Part shown: piece by piece, positions 16,986-26,293 of the stretch | Position numbering within the stretch: position 1 is the first letter of the stretch | Layout of the letters: each line of letters opens with the position of its first letter | NCBI RefSeq assembly: GCF_000719865.1 | Contig: NZ_JOID01000010.1 | Coordinates: 114,946-178,945 of the forward strand | Direction of reading: 5' to 3' | DNA length: 64,000 bases | From: Streptomyces albus subsp. albus | GTDB lineage: Bacteria; Actinomycetota; Actinomycetes; Streptomycetales; Streptomycetaceae | Position numbers and translations under genes: made by a program | The notes under the pieces: generated by a model | Told to the model about the DNA's origin: nothing | What the model saw: only the letters and a program-made list of their open reading frames with translations | The model's database searches: none

Positions 16986-18763
16986 TCGGCGTGGCACCCC
17001 CGGCGTACGACCCGGCGGCACCGGAGTCGGCGACCACGCTGCCGGTCGGCTCCCCCACGACCGTCCGCGCTTACGTCCGGGAGCTGCTGCGGCGGCACCG
17101 GCGGGCGTTCGCCCTGCTGGTGGCGGTCAACGCCGTGGCCGTGACCGCCTCCATGGTGGGGCCGTACCTGCTGGGCGGTCTCGTCGAGGGCCTCGCCGCC
17201 GGAGACGGTGGCGCCGATCTGCCGCGCGTCGTCGCGCTGTTCATGGTGGCCCTCGCCGTGCAGACCGTGTTCGTGCGGCTGGTGCGGCTGCGCGGCGCGG
17301 TCCTCGGGGAGCGGATGCTGGCCGATCTGCGCGAGGACTTCCTCGTCCGCTCCGTGGCGCTGCCCCCGGGCGTGCTGGAACGGGCCGGGACCGGTGATCT
17401 GCTCTCCCGCATCAGCACCGACATCGACCGGCTGGCCGAGGCCATGCGCGAGGCCGTGCCGCAGCTGTGCATCGGCGTCGTCTGGGCCGGGCTGCTGCTG
17501 ACCGGCATGGCCGTGACCGCGCCCCCGCTCGCCCTGGCCGTCGTCGTGGCGCTGCCCGTTCTGCTCGCCGGCTGCCGCTGGTACTACCGCCGGGCGCCCG
17601 CCGCGTACCGCTCGGAGGCCGCAGGATACGCGGCGGTGGCCGCCGTGCTCGCCGAGACCGTGGACGCGGGCCGGACCATCGAGGCGCACCGGCTGGGCGC
17701 CCGCCGGATCGCGCTCTCGGACCGCCGGGTCCGGGAATGGACGGCGTGGGAGCGCTACACGCTCTGGCTGCGATCCGTGCTCTTCCCCGTGATCAACGCC
17801 TCGCACATGACGATCCTCGGGGCCGCGCTGATGATCGGCGGTGTCTGCGTGCTGAACGGCTGGATGACGGTCGGGGCCCTGACGACCGGCGCGCTGCTCG
17901 CCCAGATGCTCACCGAACCGGTGGGGCTGATCCTCCGCTGGTACGACGAACTGCAGGTGGCGCAGGTGTCCCTGGCCCGGCTCGTCGGCGTCCGGGAGAT
18001 CGAGGAGGGCACCGGGAACGACCGCCTCGCTCCGGACGGGAGGGAAGTCCGCGCGGACGAGGTCCGGTTCGGCTACCACGAGAACGGCGATGTGCTGCAC
18101 GGGGTGTCCCTCGGCATCCGCCCGGGCACGCGGCTGGCCCTCGTGGGCCCGTCCGGGGCGGGCAAGTCCACGCTCGGCCGGCTGCTCGCGGGGATCTACG
18201 CGCCCCGGGCCGGCGAGGTGACGCTCGGCGGCGCCGAGCTGGCGCGGATGCCCGCCGAGCGGGTGCGCGCGCATGTGGCCCTGGTGAACCAGGAGCACCA
18301 TGTGTTCGTGGGCTCGCTACGGGACAACCTGCTGCTGGCCCGGACCGGTGCCGGCGACGCGGAGCTGTGGGCGGCGCTCGGCGCGGTGGACGCGGCGGAC
18401 TGGGCGCGGGCCCTCGACGAGGGTCTGGACACCGAGGTCGGCTCGGGCGGGCTGACGCTGACCCCGGCGCAGGCACAGCAGATCGCCCTGGCACGGCTGG
18501 TGCTGGCCGATCCGCACACCCTGGTGTTGGACGAGGCCACCTCGCTGCTGGACCCGCGGGCGGCGCGGCACCTGGAGCGTTCGCTGGCGCGGGTCCTGGA
18601 GGGCCGCACGGTCGTGGCCATCGCGCACCGGCTGCACACAGCCCACGACGCGGATGTGATCGCCGTCGTGGAGGACGGCCGGATCACCGAACTGGGCAGC
18701 CACGACGAGCTGGTGGCGGCCGGCGGGCCGTACGCGGCCCTCTGGCGCTCCTGGCACGGCTGA
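16982..18763 (+). CDS. ABC exporter half with degenerate signature motif (heterodimer partner 2)
   Basis: 593 residues. The membrane domain (about 35-320) precedes an ATPase domain with intact Walker A GPSGAGKST (near 389), Walker B TLVLDEATSLLD and H-loop AIAHRLH. The signature, normally LSGGQ, reads LTPAQAQQ (near 492). Partner 1 has exactly the complementary losses, so the dimer keeps one complete ATP site (Walker A of this subunit with the signature of partner 1). The start codon overlaps the upstream stop as ATGA, ensuring equal synthesis. The exported substrate is not evident. Confidence 0.9.
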   Translation: MIGVAPPAYDPAAPESATTLPVGSPTTVRAYVRELLRRHRRAFALLVAVNAVAVTASMVGPYLLGGLVEGLAAGDGGADLPRVVALFMVALAVQTVFVRLVRLRGAVLGERMLADLREDFLVRSVALPPGVLERAGTGDLLSRISTDIDRLAEAMREAVPQLCIGVVWAGLLLTGMAVTAPPLALAVVVALPVLLAGCRWYYRRAPAAYRSEAAGYAAVAAVLAETVDAGRTIEAHRLGARRIALSDRRVREWTAWERYTLWLRSVLFPVINASHMTILGAALMIGGVCVLNGWMTVGALTTGALLAQMLTEPVGLILRWYDELQVAQVSLARLVGVREIEEGTGNDRLAPDGREVRADEVRFGYHENGDVLHGVSLGIRPGTRLALVGPSGAGKSTLGRLLAGIYAPRAGEVTLGGAELARMPAERVRAHVALVNQEHHVFVGSLRDNLLLARTGAGDAELWAALGAVDAADWARALDEGLDTEVGSGGLTLTPAQAQQIALARLVLADPHTLVLDEATSLLDPRAARHLERSLARVLEGRTVVAIAHRLHTAHDADVIAVVEDGRITELGSHDELVAAGGPYAALWRSWHG

Positions 18764-18805
18764 CGCCTCCCGCCCCGTGGCACCCCGGCCGGGTCGCGGG
18801 GCGGT

Positions 18806-18825
18806 CGGCCCGTCCGCGCGGGCCG
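18806..18825. terminator. Hairpin between convergent ABC and YdjM-like genes
   Basis: A perfect 7-bp stem CGGCCCG/CGGGCCG with a 6-base loop lies in the 72-bp gap between two convergent stops, and could end transcription from both sides. Confidence 0.4.
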
Positions 18826-18835
18826 TCGGGCGGCG

Positions 18836-19627
18836 TCAGATGACGCCGAGGGCGCCCAGCCCGCCGATGCCGCCGAGCAGCATGAAGACGGGCATCAGCA
18901 CCTTCAGCTCGACCCAGCTCCCGGCGCGGAAGCGCATCGCCTTCGGCGGGCCGATCGGGTACCAGCGCTTGTTGCCCACCGGTATCGGCCACAGCACGGG
19001 GCAGCCGGAGACGGTGATGGCGTCGCCCGCGCAGTGCACCAGCGAGCCCAGGACGATCGGCAGGCCGAGCCACAGATACTCCTGGCCGGGTGCGCTGAAC
19101 AGCCAGTCGGCGCCGTTGCCCGGCTTGTTCAGCACGTCCGCCAGGATCCAGGCACTGGTCGCTCCCAGGAGCCAGACGAGCACGTCGCTGGAGACCCGGG
19201 CGGCCCGCCACAGCAGCCCCTCGACGGCGAGCACGAGGTGGACGAAGAGGATCGCCAGGACCGCCCAGCGCCCGCCGGTCATCGCCAGGACGGAGACCCC
19301 CGTCCCGACGAGTACGGCCCACAACCAGGTGTGGGTGAGCGTGCGGTGGCCACCGGTGCGCCGCGGGTCGCCCTGCTTCTTCGTCGCCTTGTACACGGCG
19401 GCCGACAGCTTGTCGATGACCTCGCAGAGGGTGCGCGAGACCGGGCCGAAGGCACGGGAGATGGTCGCCGACTTGTGGTCCAGGTCCGGGGCGAGGGCCG
19501 CGCCCGCGCAGATCAGCGCGCCGACGACCAGCACCGGCCACGGCATGGGCCGGTCCGCGGCCGCCGCCGCGGCGCCCACCCCCAGCCAGGCCGCGGCTCC
19601 GGACAGTGAGTGCGCCGGTCCCATCAT
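18836..19627 (-). CDS. YdjM-like membrane-bound metal-dependent hydrolase
   Basis: 263 residues with several hydrophobic segments. The metal-ligand pattern of the YdjM/DUF457 family is visible: HSLSGAAAW near the N-terminus, DLDHKSATISR (residues about 50-60), HRTLTHT (near 93) and HCAGDAIT (near 205). E. coli YdjM is a LexA-regulated inner-membrane protein of unclear function. ATG 19627 precedes the conserved MGPAHS start and follows a purine-rich stretch; the second ATG three bases later is equally possible. It is divergent from the helicase gene. Confidence 0.82.
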   Translation of the reverse strand: MMGPAHSLSGAAAWLGVGAAAAAADRPMPWPVLVVGALICAGAALAPDLDHKSATISRAFGPVSRTLCEVIDKLSAAVYKATKKQGDPRRTGGHRTLTHTWLWAVLVGTGVSVLAMTGGRWAVLAILFVHLVLAVEGLLWRAARVSSDVLVWLLGATSAWILADVLNKPGNGADWLFSAPGQEYLWLGLPIVLGSLVHCAGDAITVSGCPVLWPIPVGNKRWYPIGPPKAMRFRAGSWVELKVLMPVFMLLGGIGGLGALGVI

Positions 19628-19759
19628 CTGATTGCCCGCCCCCGTTTTCTCTTGTGGTCGCCTGTGGCCCCGCGTTGGTGCTCCGTCGGCACACCAGCCT
19701 AGCCGCAATGATCTTCGAGTCTCCGGCCGGTTCCCCGATCCGGTGCCGGAGCAGGCAGT

Positions 19760-22285
19760 ATGGAGGGCGTGACCACCCTTATCGATCATCTGCCGAGCAA
19801 CGCCGATCCCGATGCCCTGTTCGAGTCCTTCTCGGCCTGGTCCGAAGAGAGGGGGATCTCCCTCTATCCCGCCCAGGAAGAGGCGCTGATCGAGGTGGTC
19901 TCCGGCGCGAACGTCATCCTCTCCACACCGACCGGCTCCGGGAAGAGCCTGGTCGCCGCCGGGGCGCACTTCACCGCGCTCGCCCGGGACGAGGTCACCT
20001 TCTACACCGCCCCGATCAAGGCGCTGGTGTCGGAGAAGTTCTTCGACCTGTGCAAGCTGTTCGGCACCGAGAACGTGGGCATGCTGACCGGCGACGCCTC
20101 GGTCAACGCCGACGCCCCCGTCATCTGCTGCACCGCCGAGGTGCTGGCCTCCATCGCGCTCCGCGACGGCAAGGACGCCGACATCGGCCAGGTCGTGATG
20201 GACGAGTTCCACTTCTACGCCGAACCCGACCGCGGCTGGGCCTGGCAGATCCCGCTGCTGGAACTGCCGCAGGCGCAGTTCGTCCTGATGTCCGCGACCC
20301 TCGGCGACGTCTCGCGCTTCGAGGAGGACCTGACCCGGCGCACGGGCCGGACCACCGCCGTCGTCCGGTCCGCCACCCGGCCCGTGCCGCTGTCGTACGA
20401 GTACCGCACGACTCCGCTGACGGAGACGCTGACCGAACTGCTGGAGACCCATCAGGCGCCGGTGTACATCGTGCACTTCACCCAGGCGGCGGCCGTGGAG
20501 CGGGCCCAGGCGCTGATGAGCATCAACATGTGCTCGCGCGCCGAGAAGGACGAGATCGCCAAGCTGATCGGCAACTTCCGGTTCACCACCCGTTTCGGCC
20601 GCAATCTCTCGCGCTATGTCCGGCACGGCATCGGGGTGCACCACGCGGGGATGCTGCCCAAGTACCGGCGCCTGGTGGAGCGGCTGGCCCAGGCCGGTCT
20701 GCTCAAGGTCATCTGCGGCACGGACACGCTCGGCGTGGGCGTCAACGTGCCGATCCGGACGGTGCTGTTCACGGCCCTGACCAAGTACGACGGCCAGCGG
20801 GTGCGGACGCTGCGGGCGCGGGAGTTCCACCAGATCGCCGGCCGGGCGGGCCGGGCCGGTTTCGACACCGCCGGCTTCGTGGTCGCCCAGGCCCCCGAGC
20901 ACGTCATCGAGAACGAGAAGGCGCTCGCCAAGGCGGGTGACGATCCCAAGAAGCGCCGGAAGGTGGTCCGGAAGAAGGCTCCCGAGGGCTTCGTCTCCTG
21001 GGGGCAGAACACCTTCGAGAAGCTGATCGCCTCCGAGCCGGAGCCGCTGACCTCGCGTTTCCGGGTCACCCACACCATGCTGCTGTCGGTGATCGCCCGA
21101 CCGGGCAACGCCTTCGAGGCCATGCGCCGGCTGCTGGAGGACAATCACGAACCGCGGAAGAACCAGCTGCGGCACATCCGCCGCGCCATCGCCATCTACC
21201 GCTCGCTGCTGGACGGCGGCGTCGTCGAGCGGCTCGACGAGCCCGACGAGCAGGGGCGGATCGTCCGGCTGACCGTCGACCTCCAGCAGGACTTCGCCCT
21301 CAGCCAGCCGCTCTCCACCTTCGCGCTGGCCGCCTTCGACCTGCTCGACCCGGAATCCCCCTCCTATGCCCTGGACATGGTGTCGGTCGTGGAGTCCACG
21401 CTCGACGATCCGCGGCAGATCCTCGCCGCCCAGCAGAACAAGGCCCGCGGCGAGGCCGTCCAGCAGATGAAGGCCGACGGGGTGGAGTACGAGGAGCGGA
21501 TGGAGCGCCTCCAGGACATCGGCTACCCCAAGCCGCTGGAAGAGGTGCTCTTCCACGCCTACAACGTCTACCGCAGGAGCCACCCCTGGGTGGGCGACCA
21601 CCCGCTCTCGCCGAAATCCGTCATCCGGGACATGTACGAACGGGCGATGACCTTCACGGAGTTCACCGCCTTCTACGAGCTGGCCCGGACCGAGGGCATC
21701 GTGCTGCGCTACCTCGCGAGCGCGTACAAGGCGCTGGAGCACACCGTGCCGGACGACCTCAAGTCCGACGACTTCCAGGACCTCACCGCCTGGCTGGGCG
21801 AGATGGTCCGGCAGGTGGACTCCAGCCTCCTCGACGAGTGGGAGCAGCTGGCCAACCCGGAGGTGGAGACGGCGGAGGAGGCCCAGGAACGGGCCGACCA
21901 GGTCAAGCCGGTCACGACCAACGCGCGCGCCTTCCGGGTGCTGGTCCGCAACGCGATGTTCCGCCGGGTGGAGCTCGCCGCGATCGAGAAGTACGCCGAA
22001 CTGGGCGAGCTGGACGCCGAGTCCGGCTGGGACGCGGACGCCTGGGCCGACGCCATGGAGGCGTACTGGGAGGAGTACGACGACCTGGGTACCGGCCCGG
22101 ACGCGCGCGGCCCGAAGCTGCTGCGCATCGAGGAGGACACCGAGCACGGGCTGTGGAAGGTACGGCAGACCTTCGCCGACCCGAACGGCGACCACGACTG
22201 GGGCATCAGCGCGGAGGTGGACCTCGCGGCATCCGACGAGGAGGGCCGCGCGGTGGTCCGGCTCACGGACGTCGGCCAGTTGTAG
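19760..22285 (+). CDS. DEAD/DEAH-box helicase with DUF3516 C-terminus
   Basis: 841 residues of a superfamily 2 helicase. Visible motifs are the Q-like region YPAQEEAL, Walker A TPTGSGKS (near 60), the DExH box DEFH (near 148), SATLGD (motif III, near 180), and motif VI QIAGRAGRAG (near 366). The C-terminal half matches the DUF3516 region of actinobacterial proteins related to Ski2/HelY helicases, which suggests RNA or DNA unwinding. ATG 19760 has GGAGCAGG 4-5 bp upstream; a GTG three codons later is an alternative, but its Shine-Dalgarno would be too close. The gene is monocistronic and convergent with the DUF6397 gene. Confidence 0.9.
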   Translation: MEGVTTLIDHLPSNADPDALFESFSAWSEERGISLYPAQEEALIEVVSGANVILSTPTGSGKSLVAAGAHFTALARDEVTFYTAPIKALVSEKFFDLCKLFGTENVGMLTGDASVNADAPVICCTAEVLASIALRDGKDADIGQVVMDEFHFYAEPDRGWAWQIPLLELPQAQFVLMSATLGDVSRFEEDLTRRTGRTTAVVRSATRPVPLSYEYRTTPLTETLTELLETHQAPVYIVHFTQAAAVERAQALMSINMCSRAEKDEIAKLIGNFRFTTRFGRNLSRYVRHGIGVHHAGMLPKYRRLVERLAQAGLLKVICGTDTLGVGVNVPIRTVLFTALTKYDGQRVRTLRAREFHQIAGRAGRAGFDTAGFVVAQAPEHVIENEKALAKAGDDPKKRRKVVRKKAPEGFVSWGQNTFEKLIASEPEPLTSRFRVTHTMLLSVIARPGNAFEAMRRLLEDNHEPRKNQLRHIRRAIAIYRSLLDGGVVERLDEPDEQGRIVRLTVDLQQDFALSQPLSTFALAAFDLLDPESPSYALDMVSVVESTLDDPRQILAAQQNKARGEAVQQMKADGVEYEERMERLQDIGYPKPLEEVLFHAYNVYRRSHPWVGDHPLSPKSVIRDMYERAMTFTEFTAFYELARTEGIVLRYLASAYKALEHTVPDDLKSDDFQDLTAWLGEMVRQVDSSLLDEWEQLANPEVETAEEAQERADQVKPVTTNARAFRVLVRNAMFRRVELAAIEKYAELGELDAESGWDADAWADAMEAYWEEYDDLGTGPDARGPKLLRIEEDTEHGLWKVRQTFADPNGDHDWGISAEVDLAASDEEGRAVVRLTDVGQL

Positions 22286-22305
22286 CCCCCTCCCGGACCC
22301 GGTGG

Positions 22306-23322
22306 TCAGCATGACGGCGAGCGGTGCAGCCAGCGCCGGAGGCCGCGCGGGGCCGGCTTCCCGGACGGCCCGGTCCGCTCCGTCCGCCCGGTGGGCCGCC
22401 CCGAGCCGGAGGGGCGGGTCCGCCGGCGCACGGCGGCTCCGTCGGCGGACTCCGTACGGGGCCGCATCCGACCGGTCACGGCCGCCGGCTCCGGAGCGGG
22501 CCGCACCGGGCCGGGCCGCCCGGCCTCTCCCGGGCGGGGCGCGGGGCGCTCCGCCCGCGCCTCGTCCAGGCAGAGCGCCAGGCCGATCCGGTGCCAGAGG
22601 ATCTCGTCCGGGTCGTCCGCGGTGAGCAGCGGCTCCACCAGCGGCCGGGAGGACGGCGGCTCGTCCTTCGCCGGCAGGAGCGAGGCTCTCAGCCGGCGCA
22701 GATATGCCCGTTCGTAGGGATCGTCGACGACCTCCGGCAACTGCTCGGCTCCGAGTACGGCCGCGGCGACCGCCGCCCGCTCCCAGGCGTCCTCGGCTTC
22801 CCCGGCCAGCTGGGCCACGCGCCTGCTCCGCCAGTTACGGGCTCGCCAGTCCTCACCGGCGTCCAGCAGCTTCCGGAGATTGCGGGGGGTGCTCCCGGTG
22901 AGCAGTGCCGGCTCCCGCTCGGCGAACTTCCGCAGTTCCACCACCGGGTAGAGCCAGACCAGGGTCCGGTAGCGATTCACGTAGAACGTCACGGGGCTGA
23001 AGCAGCCCACCTTGGCCAGCCGTGTGAAGCGGGCCGGTCCGATGCCCAGCAGGGCGGCGCCCTCGGTCGCCGTCACGGACCGTACGCGCTCGCGCAGAGC
23101 GTCCGGAAACCCCTCGGCCGACCGGAGGCGCTCCACCTCTGCCGCCGGGACCCTGCGCCGCCCTTCCGGACCGGCGACCGTCCGCACCACTCCGAGACGC
23201 ACGCCGAGCTCCAGCTCGCCGGGTTTCAGCCCGAGCCGCGCCGCCGCGCCGCGAAGGGCGAGCGCTCCTTCCGCGCCGCTCCGCCGTACCGGCCGTCGTC
23301 CGTTCCCCACCTGCGCCGCCAT
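22306..23322 (-). CDS. DUF6397-like protein
   Basis: 338 residues. The N-terminal half has a helix-turn-helix-like pattern (ALRGAAARLGLKPGELELG, then a second AEGAALLGIGPARFTRLAKVG segment), a YVNRYRTLVWLYP stretch and a helical region rich in Arg and Leu. The last 90 residues are a Pro/Arg/Gly-rich disordered tail. The architecture fits the Streptomyces DUF6397 family, for which no function is known; DNA binding is an inference from the two HTH-like segments. I chose ATG 23322 because upstream in-frame sequence is non-conserved in appearance and a GAGG sits 9-10 bp before it. Confidence 0.7.
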   Translation of the reverse strand: MAAQVGNGRRPVRRSGAEGALALRGAAARLGLKPGELELGVRLGVVRTVAGPEGRRRVPAAEVERLRSAEGFPDALRERVRSVTATEGAALLGIGPARFTRLAKVGCFSPVTFYVNRYRTLVWLYPVVELRKFAEREPALLTGSTPRNLRKLLDAGEDWRARNWRSRRVAQLAGEAEDAWERAAVAAAVLGAEQLPEVVDDPYERAYLRRLRASLLPAKDEPPSSRPLVEPLLTADDPDEILWHRIGLALCLDEARAERPAPRPGEAGRPGPVRPAPEPAAVTGRMRPRTESADGAAVRRRTRPSGSGRPTGRTERTGPSGKPAPRGLRRWLHRSPSC

Positions 23323-23516
23323 GGTCTCCCCGCCTCGATCCGCAATCGGTCCATCACTCACGGTGACGACCGTAGCGCGGAGCGCGGAGTTGCCGCTCGG
23401 CCTGTGGATAACTCCGTGCGGGACCGGGTCGGAGGCCCGGGCCGGCGGCCGGGCCCCGGGACCGGCGGGGAGGGGAGAACAGCCCCGGCCCCGCGGACTC
23501 ACCGGCGGCCGCCGGT

Positions 23517-23921
23517 TCAGCGGTCCGGCGGTCTGCGCTCGCGCGGCGCGACCCCCAGGTGCTCGCCCACCCGGTTGACCAGCAACGTCATCTCATAAGC
23601 GACCTGGCCGACATCGGCCCCGGCCGCGGTGAGCACGCACAGACAGCTTCCGTCGCCCGCCGCCGTCACGAACAGCACGCCGTCGTCGAACTCGACCATG
23701 GTCTGGCGGACTCCGCCGGCCGCGAAGTGGTGGGCGGACCCCTTGGCGAGGCTGTGGAGCCCGGAGCAGACGGCGGCCAAGTGCTCGGCGTCCTCGCGCC
23801 CCAACTCCTCGCTCGCCGCCGTCACCAGACCGTCATTGGACAGGATCAACCCGTGCCGGACGTAGGCCAATCGCTTCGTCAGGTCGTTCAGCAGCCAGTC
23901 GAGCCCCTTGCTGAGCGCCAT
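23517..23921 (-). CDS. Roadblock/LC7 domain protein A
   Basis: 134 residues forming a single roadblock/LC7 domain (MglB/CvnB-like): GLDWLLNDLTKRLAYVRHGLI..SNDGLV, followed by a FDDGVLFVTAAGDGSCL beta hairpin. Such proteins usually act with small Ras-like GTPases; in Streptomyces they are typically the B component of conservons. No histidine-kinase-like, DUF742 or GTPase gene lies beside it. The ATG at 23921 has GGAGG 5-6 bp upstream. A second roadblock gene lies 223 bp upstream on the same strand. Confidence 0.85.
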   Translation of the reverse strand: MALSKGLDWLLNDLTKRLAYVRHGLILSNDGLVTAASEELGREDAEHLAAVCSGLHSLAKGSAHHFAAGGVRQTMVEFDDGVLFVTAAGDGSCLCVLTAAGADVGQVAYEMTLLVNRVGEHLGVAPRERRPPDR

Positions 23922-24144
23922 TCCTGCCTCCCCGTCGGCGATTCGCCTCAACTGCCGCCAGCCTGTCCCACCGCGGCCACCGGGGCAAGACAGCCCCCGG
24001 CCACCAACCGCACGATGTGTGCCATTCACGGCGGAACCGGGAGAGATTACGGGTGAAACCGCCGAGATCACCGCGGTATCCGCGGCATGGACACCCATGC
24101 GGCCCCCGGGCGGTGGGCGGCGGCCGGAAGCCGGCGCGGCGCGC

Positions 24145-24585
24145 TCAGCCCGCCGGGCCCGGCGGCGCGGGAGAGGGTACGGCCCGGCCGGCGCCGCCCA
24201 CGCGGTCCGCCAGCCGGTCCATCTCGGCGGCCACGACGCCCGGATCGGCCTCACCGGTGCCCAGTACGGCGAGACAGCCGTCCTTGCCCGCCGCAGCGAC
24301 GAACAACCAGCCTCCGGCGTCCAGTTCGACCATGGTGCGGCGCCCGCTGCCCGCGCCCAGACGGCGCCCCGCATCAGTGGCGACGCGGTGGAACCCGGCG
24401 GCCACGGTGGCGAGATGGCGGGCGTCCGCCCGGCTGAGCCCCCGCGAGGATCCGGTGACGAGCCCCACCGTGGACAGCAGGACGGCGTGCCGCACTCCGC
24501 GCACGCGGCCGACCAGTTCGTCCAGCAGCCCGTCGAGGCCGTCACCGGGGCGGAAGCCGGCACCGTTCCAGTCGACGTCTCCCAT
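24145..24585 (-). CDS. Roadblock/LC7 domain protein B
   Basis: 146 residues, paralogous to the roadblock gene at 23517-23921. It has the same layout: GLDGLLDELVGRVRGVRHAVLLSTVGLVT, then GRRTMVELDAGGWLFVAAAGKDGCLAV. The C-terminus is proline-rich. ATG 24585 is preceded by GAGGAG at 7 bp; a GTG five codons upstream would have no ribosome-binding site. Together the two suggest a tandem duplication, perhaps forming a heterodimer (inference). No conservon partner genes are adjacent. Confidence 0.82.
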   Translation of the reverse strand: MGDVDWNGAGFRPGDGLDGLLDELVGRVRGVRHAVLLSTVGLVTGSSRGLSRADARHLATVAAGFHRVATDAGRRLGAGSGRRTMVELDAGGWLFVAAAGKDGCLAVLGTGEADPGVVAAEMDRLADRVGGAGRAVPSPAPPGPAG

Positions 24586-24857
24586 GCCCGTTCTCCTCAC
24601 TCCCCCGGCAGCACGGACGGTGCGGCAGGAGTGTGCGCGCGGGCCGGCTGCTCATGTTCCATGAGTCCGGCACGCTACTGCGGGCAGCCGGCGGAACTCC
24701 GGACAAAATCCGGAACTCGGCACTATCTGACCGGTCTGCGTTCAGAAGCGATCGGGACGCACCGATACCTGCCAATCGATCCGCTATCCCTCCCAGAGGG
24801 CACGAGTCGGTGGAATATGACCGGACGGCGTCGCGGAGGGATGTGCCGGCGTCCGTC

Positions 24858-25751
24858 TCAGGAGAGGGCGCCGCCGCCGCGCCGGACGGGGCAGCCGCCG
24901 GTCCCGGGCACCGGGAAGGTGCCCAGCTCGGCCACGCGGTAGCCGTCCCGGTAGCCCTTGATCTGCGGATTCCGACGCGCGTAGCGGGGTGTGCCGCGCG
25001 GCGGCAGCAACCGCACGGCGCGGCCGCGGAGCCGGAGCGCGCCGCGCACGGCGGCCCGTACGGCCGGTTTCGGCGGGGCGTACCGGAAGGCCCGCAGCAG
25101 GGAGTCGTCCATCAGGGCCGTGCTCGCGCCGCGCACCAGCGGGGCGAGGGGGGCCGGATACCAGGAGGCCATCAGGGCGAGTGTCGCGTCGGAGACGCGC
25201 CGCGCGCCCTCGTCCCAGGAGAAGTGCGCCGCCTCGTAGGAGTCGAGACAGTGCTCGAACCCGGCGTAGGTCTCCGGGAGGTCCCGGATGCCCATGTGGC
25301 GGCCGAGCGTGCGGTAGTAGTTGACGAGGGCACGGGTCTCGTGCCCGGTGAGCCGCCGCCAGCCGTAGGCGTCGATCCAGCGCTTCGGCACCACGACGAA
25401 GGTGCTCAGCACATAGCGCATCTCGTCGTTGCCGATGTCGTAGCTGCGGTGCATGCGGTTGATGCGGCGGATGGCCGTCCGGCCGTCCTCGCTGTCGAAA
25501 CCGTGTTCCAGCACCGCGTCCAGCAGCAGCGCGGTGTCGTCGTACCGCTTCTGCGGGCGGCCGGTGAACTCCCCGGTCCGCGCGAGCAGTCCGCCGATGG
25601 CCGGCACCGCGTAGGTGCGGTGGAGGGCCAGTTCCAGGGCGCGGGTGAGGTCCCAGGGGAACTCGTACGCGGCCGTCAGCCGGTAGATCCGCAGAAAGTC
25701 CCGCTCCGGATCCAGTCGCAGGATCTCCTTCAGCCGGTCATAGCGCTTCAC
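24858..25751 (-). CDS. MpaB-like (DUF2236) oxygenase-family protein
   Basis: 297 residues. The DUF2236 pattern is present: residues 60-110 contain the GEFTGRPQKRYDDTALLL and RINRMHRSYDIGNDEMRYVL segments with the conserved His-Arg/Asp motif near MHRSYDI, then WRRLTGHE and YYRTLGRHMG. Fungal MpaB and the bacterial latex-clearing protein Lcp are heme oxygenases in this superfamily. I infer a heme-dependent oxygenase but cannot name the substrate. GTG 25751 has GGAGGGGG 8 bp upstream. It is divergent from a small hypothetical gene. Confidence 0.78.
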   Translation of the reverse strand: MKRYDRLKEILRLDPERDFLRIYRLTAAYEFPWDLTRALELALHRTYAVPAIGGLLARTGEFTGRPQKRYDDTALLLDAVLEHGFDSEDGRTAIRRINRMHRSYDIGNDEMRYVLSTFVVVPKRWIDAYGWRRLTGHETRALVNYYRTLGRHMGIRDLPETYAGFEHCLDSYEAAHFSWDEGARRVSDATLALMASWYPAPLAPLVRGASTALMDDSLLRAFRYAPPKPAVRAAVRGALRLRGRAVRLLPPRGTPRYARRNPQIKGYRDGYRVAELGTFPVPGTGGCPVRRGGGALS

Positions 25752-25907
25752 GCCGTCCGTCCCCCTCCGCTCGGCCGGGTTGCTCCGCCGGACCTCACCC
25801 ACTCTACGGATCACGGGCACGCTGGGTAGGGGACGCGGGAACGTGCGGCACCGTCCGCCCGGTCCGGCGCCGGACCGGGAACGGGGAAAAGGGAAGGGGT
25901 GGTCGGC

Positions 25908-26192
25908 ATGTGGCGCAGGTTCCGCGGGATGGTGGTGCGGTGGAGCCGCCGGGAGGCCCCGGCGGCCGCCGCCCGGCCGCACAATCTGTTCGAGGCCGCC
26001 GCGCTCCATGTGGCGGCGGGTGCCGAGAACGACGACGAGCGCGCGGCCGAAGCGGCCGACTGGGTATCGCCCGAGGCGCTGTGCTTCGGCGTGACGGAAC
26101 TGGCGAGCAGGGCGGTCATCGTCCTCGCCCGGGAACGGGGGGAGTCGCCGCATGCGGTGGCCCGTGCCCTGCTCGGTCTTCCCGCGGACTGA
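25908..26192 (+). CDS. Small hypothetical protein
   Basis: 94 residues starting MWRRFRGMVVRWSRREAP: a basic N-terminus followed by an alanine-rich amphipathic part (VSPEALCFGVTELASRAVIV) ending LARALLGLPAD-like. No domain is recognised and there is no clear membrane span. ATG 25908 with upstream GGAAGGGG is preferred over a GTG nine bases earlier. Its 3' end lies 101 bp before the next hypothetical gene, with which it may be co-transcribed. Confidence 0.6.
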   Translation: MWRRFRGMVVRWSRREAPAAAARPHNLFEAAALHVAAGAENDDERAAEAADWVSPEALCFGVTELASRAVIVLARERGESPHAVARALLGLPAD

Positions 26193-26293
26193 CTCCGGCG
26201 TGGCGAGCTGCCCGGGACGTGCTCCAGATCTCTCGACGCCGGGGTTACCCACTGGTTAAGGTTCGCGCACCGACGACCTGGTGGGAGGCTGCC

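Noticed and set aside
18836..22312. Very long minus-strand open frame opposite the helicase gene
   Set aside because: Only its last 263 codons form a real protein (YdjM-like). The rest is a mirror frame of the helicase caused by high GC3.
24693..24725. TCCGGACAAAATCCGGA element in the gap at 24586-24857
   Set aside because: A short repeat of the common TCCGGA hexamer; too weak to call an operator without conservation data. The gap otherwise shows no gene.
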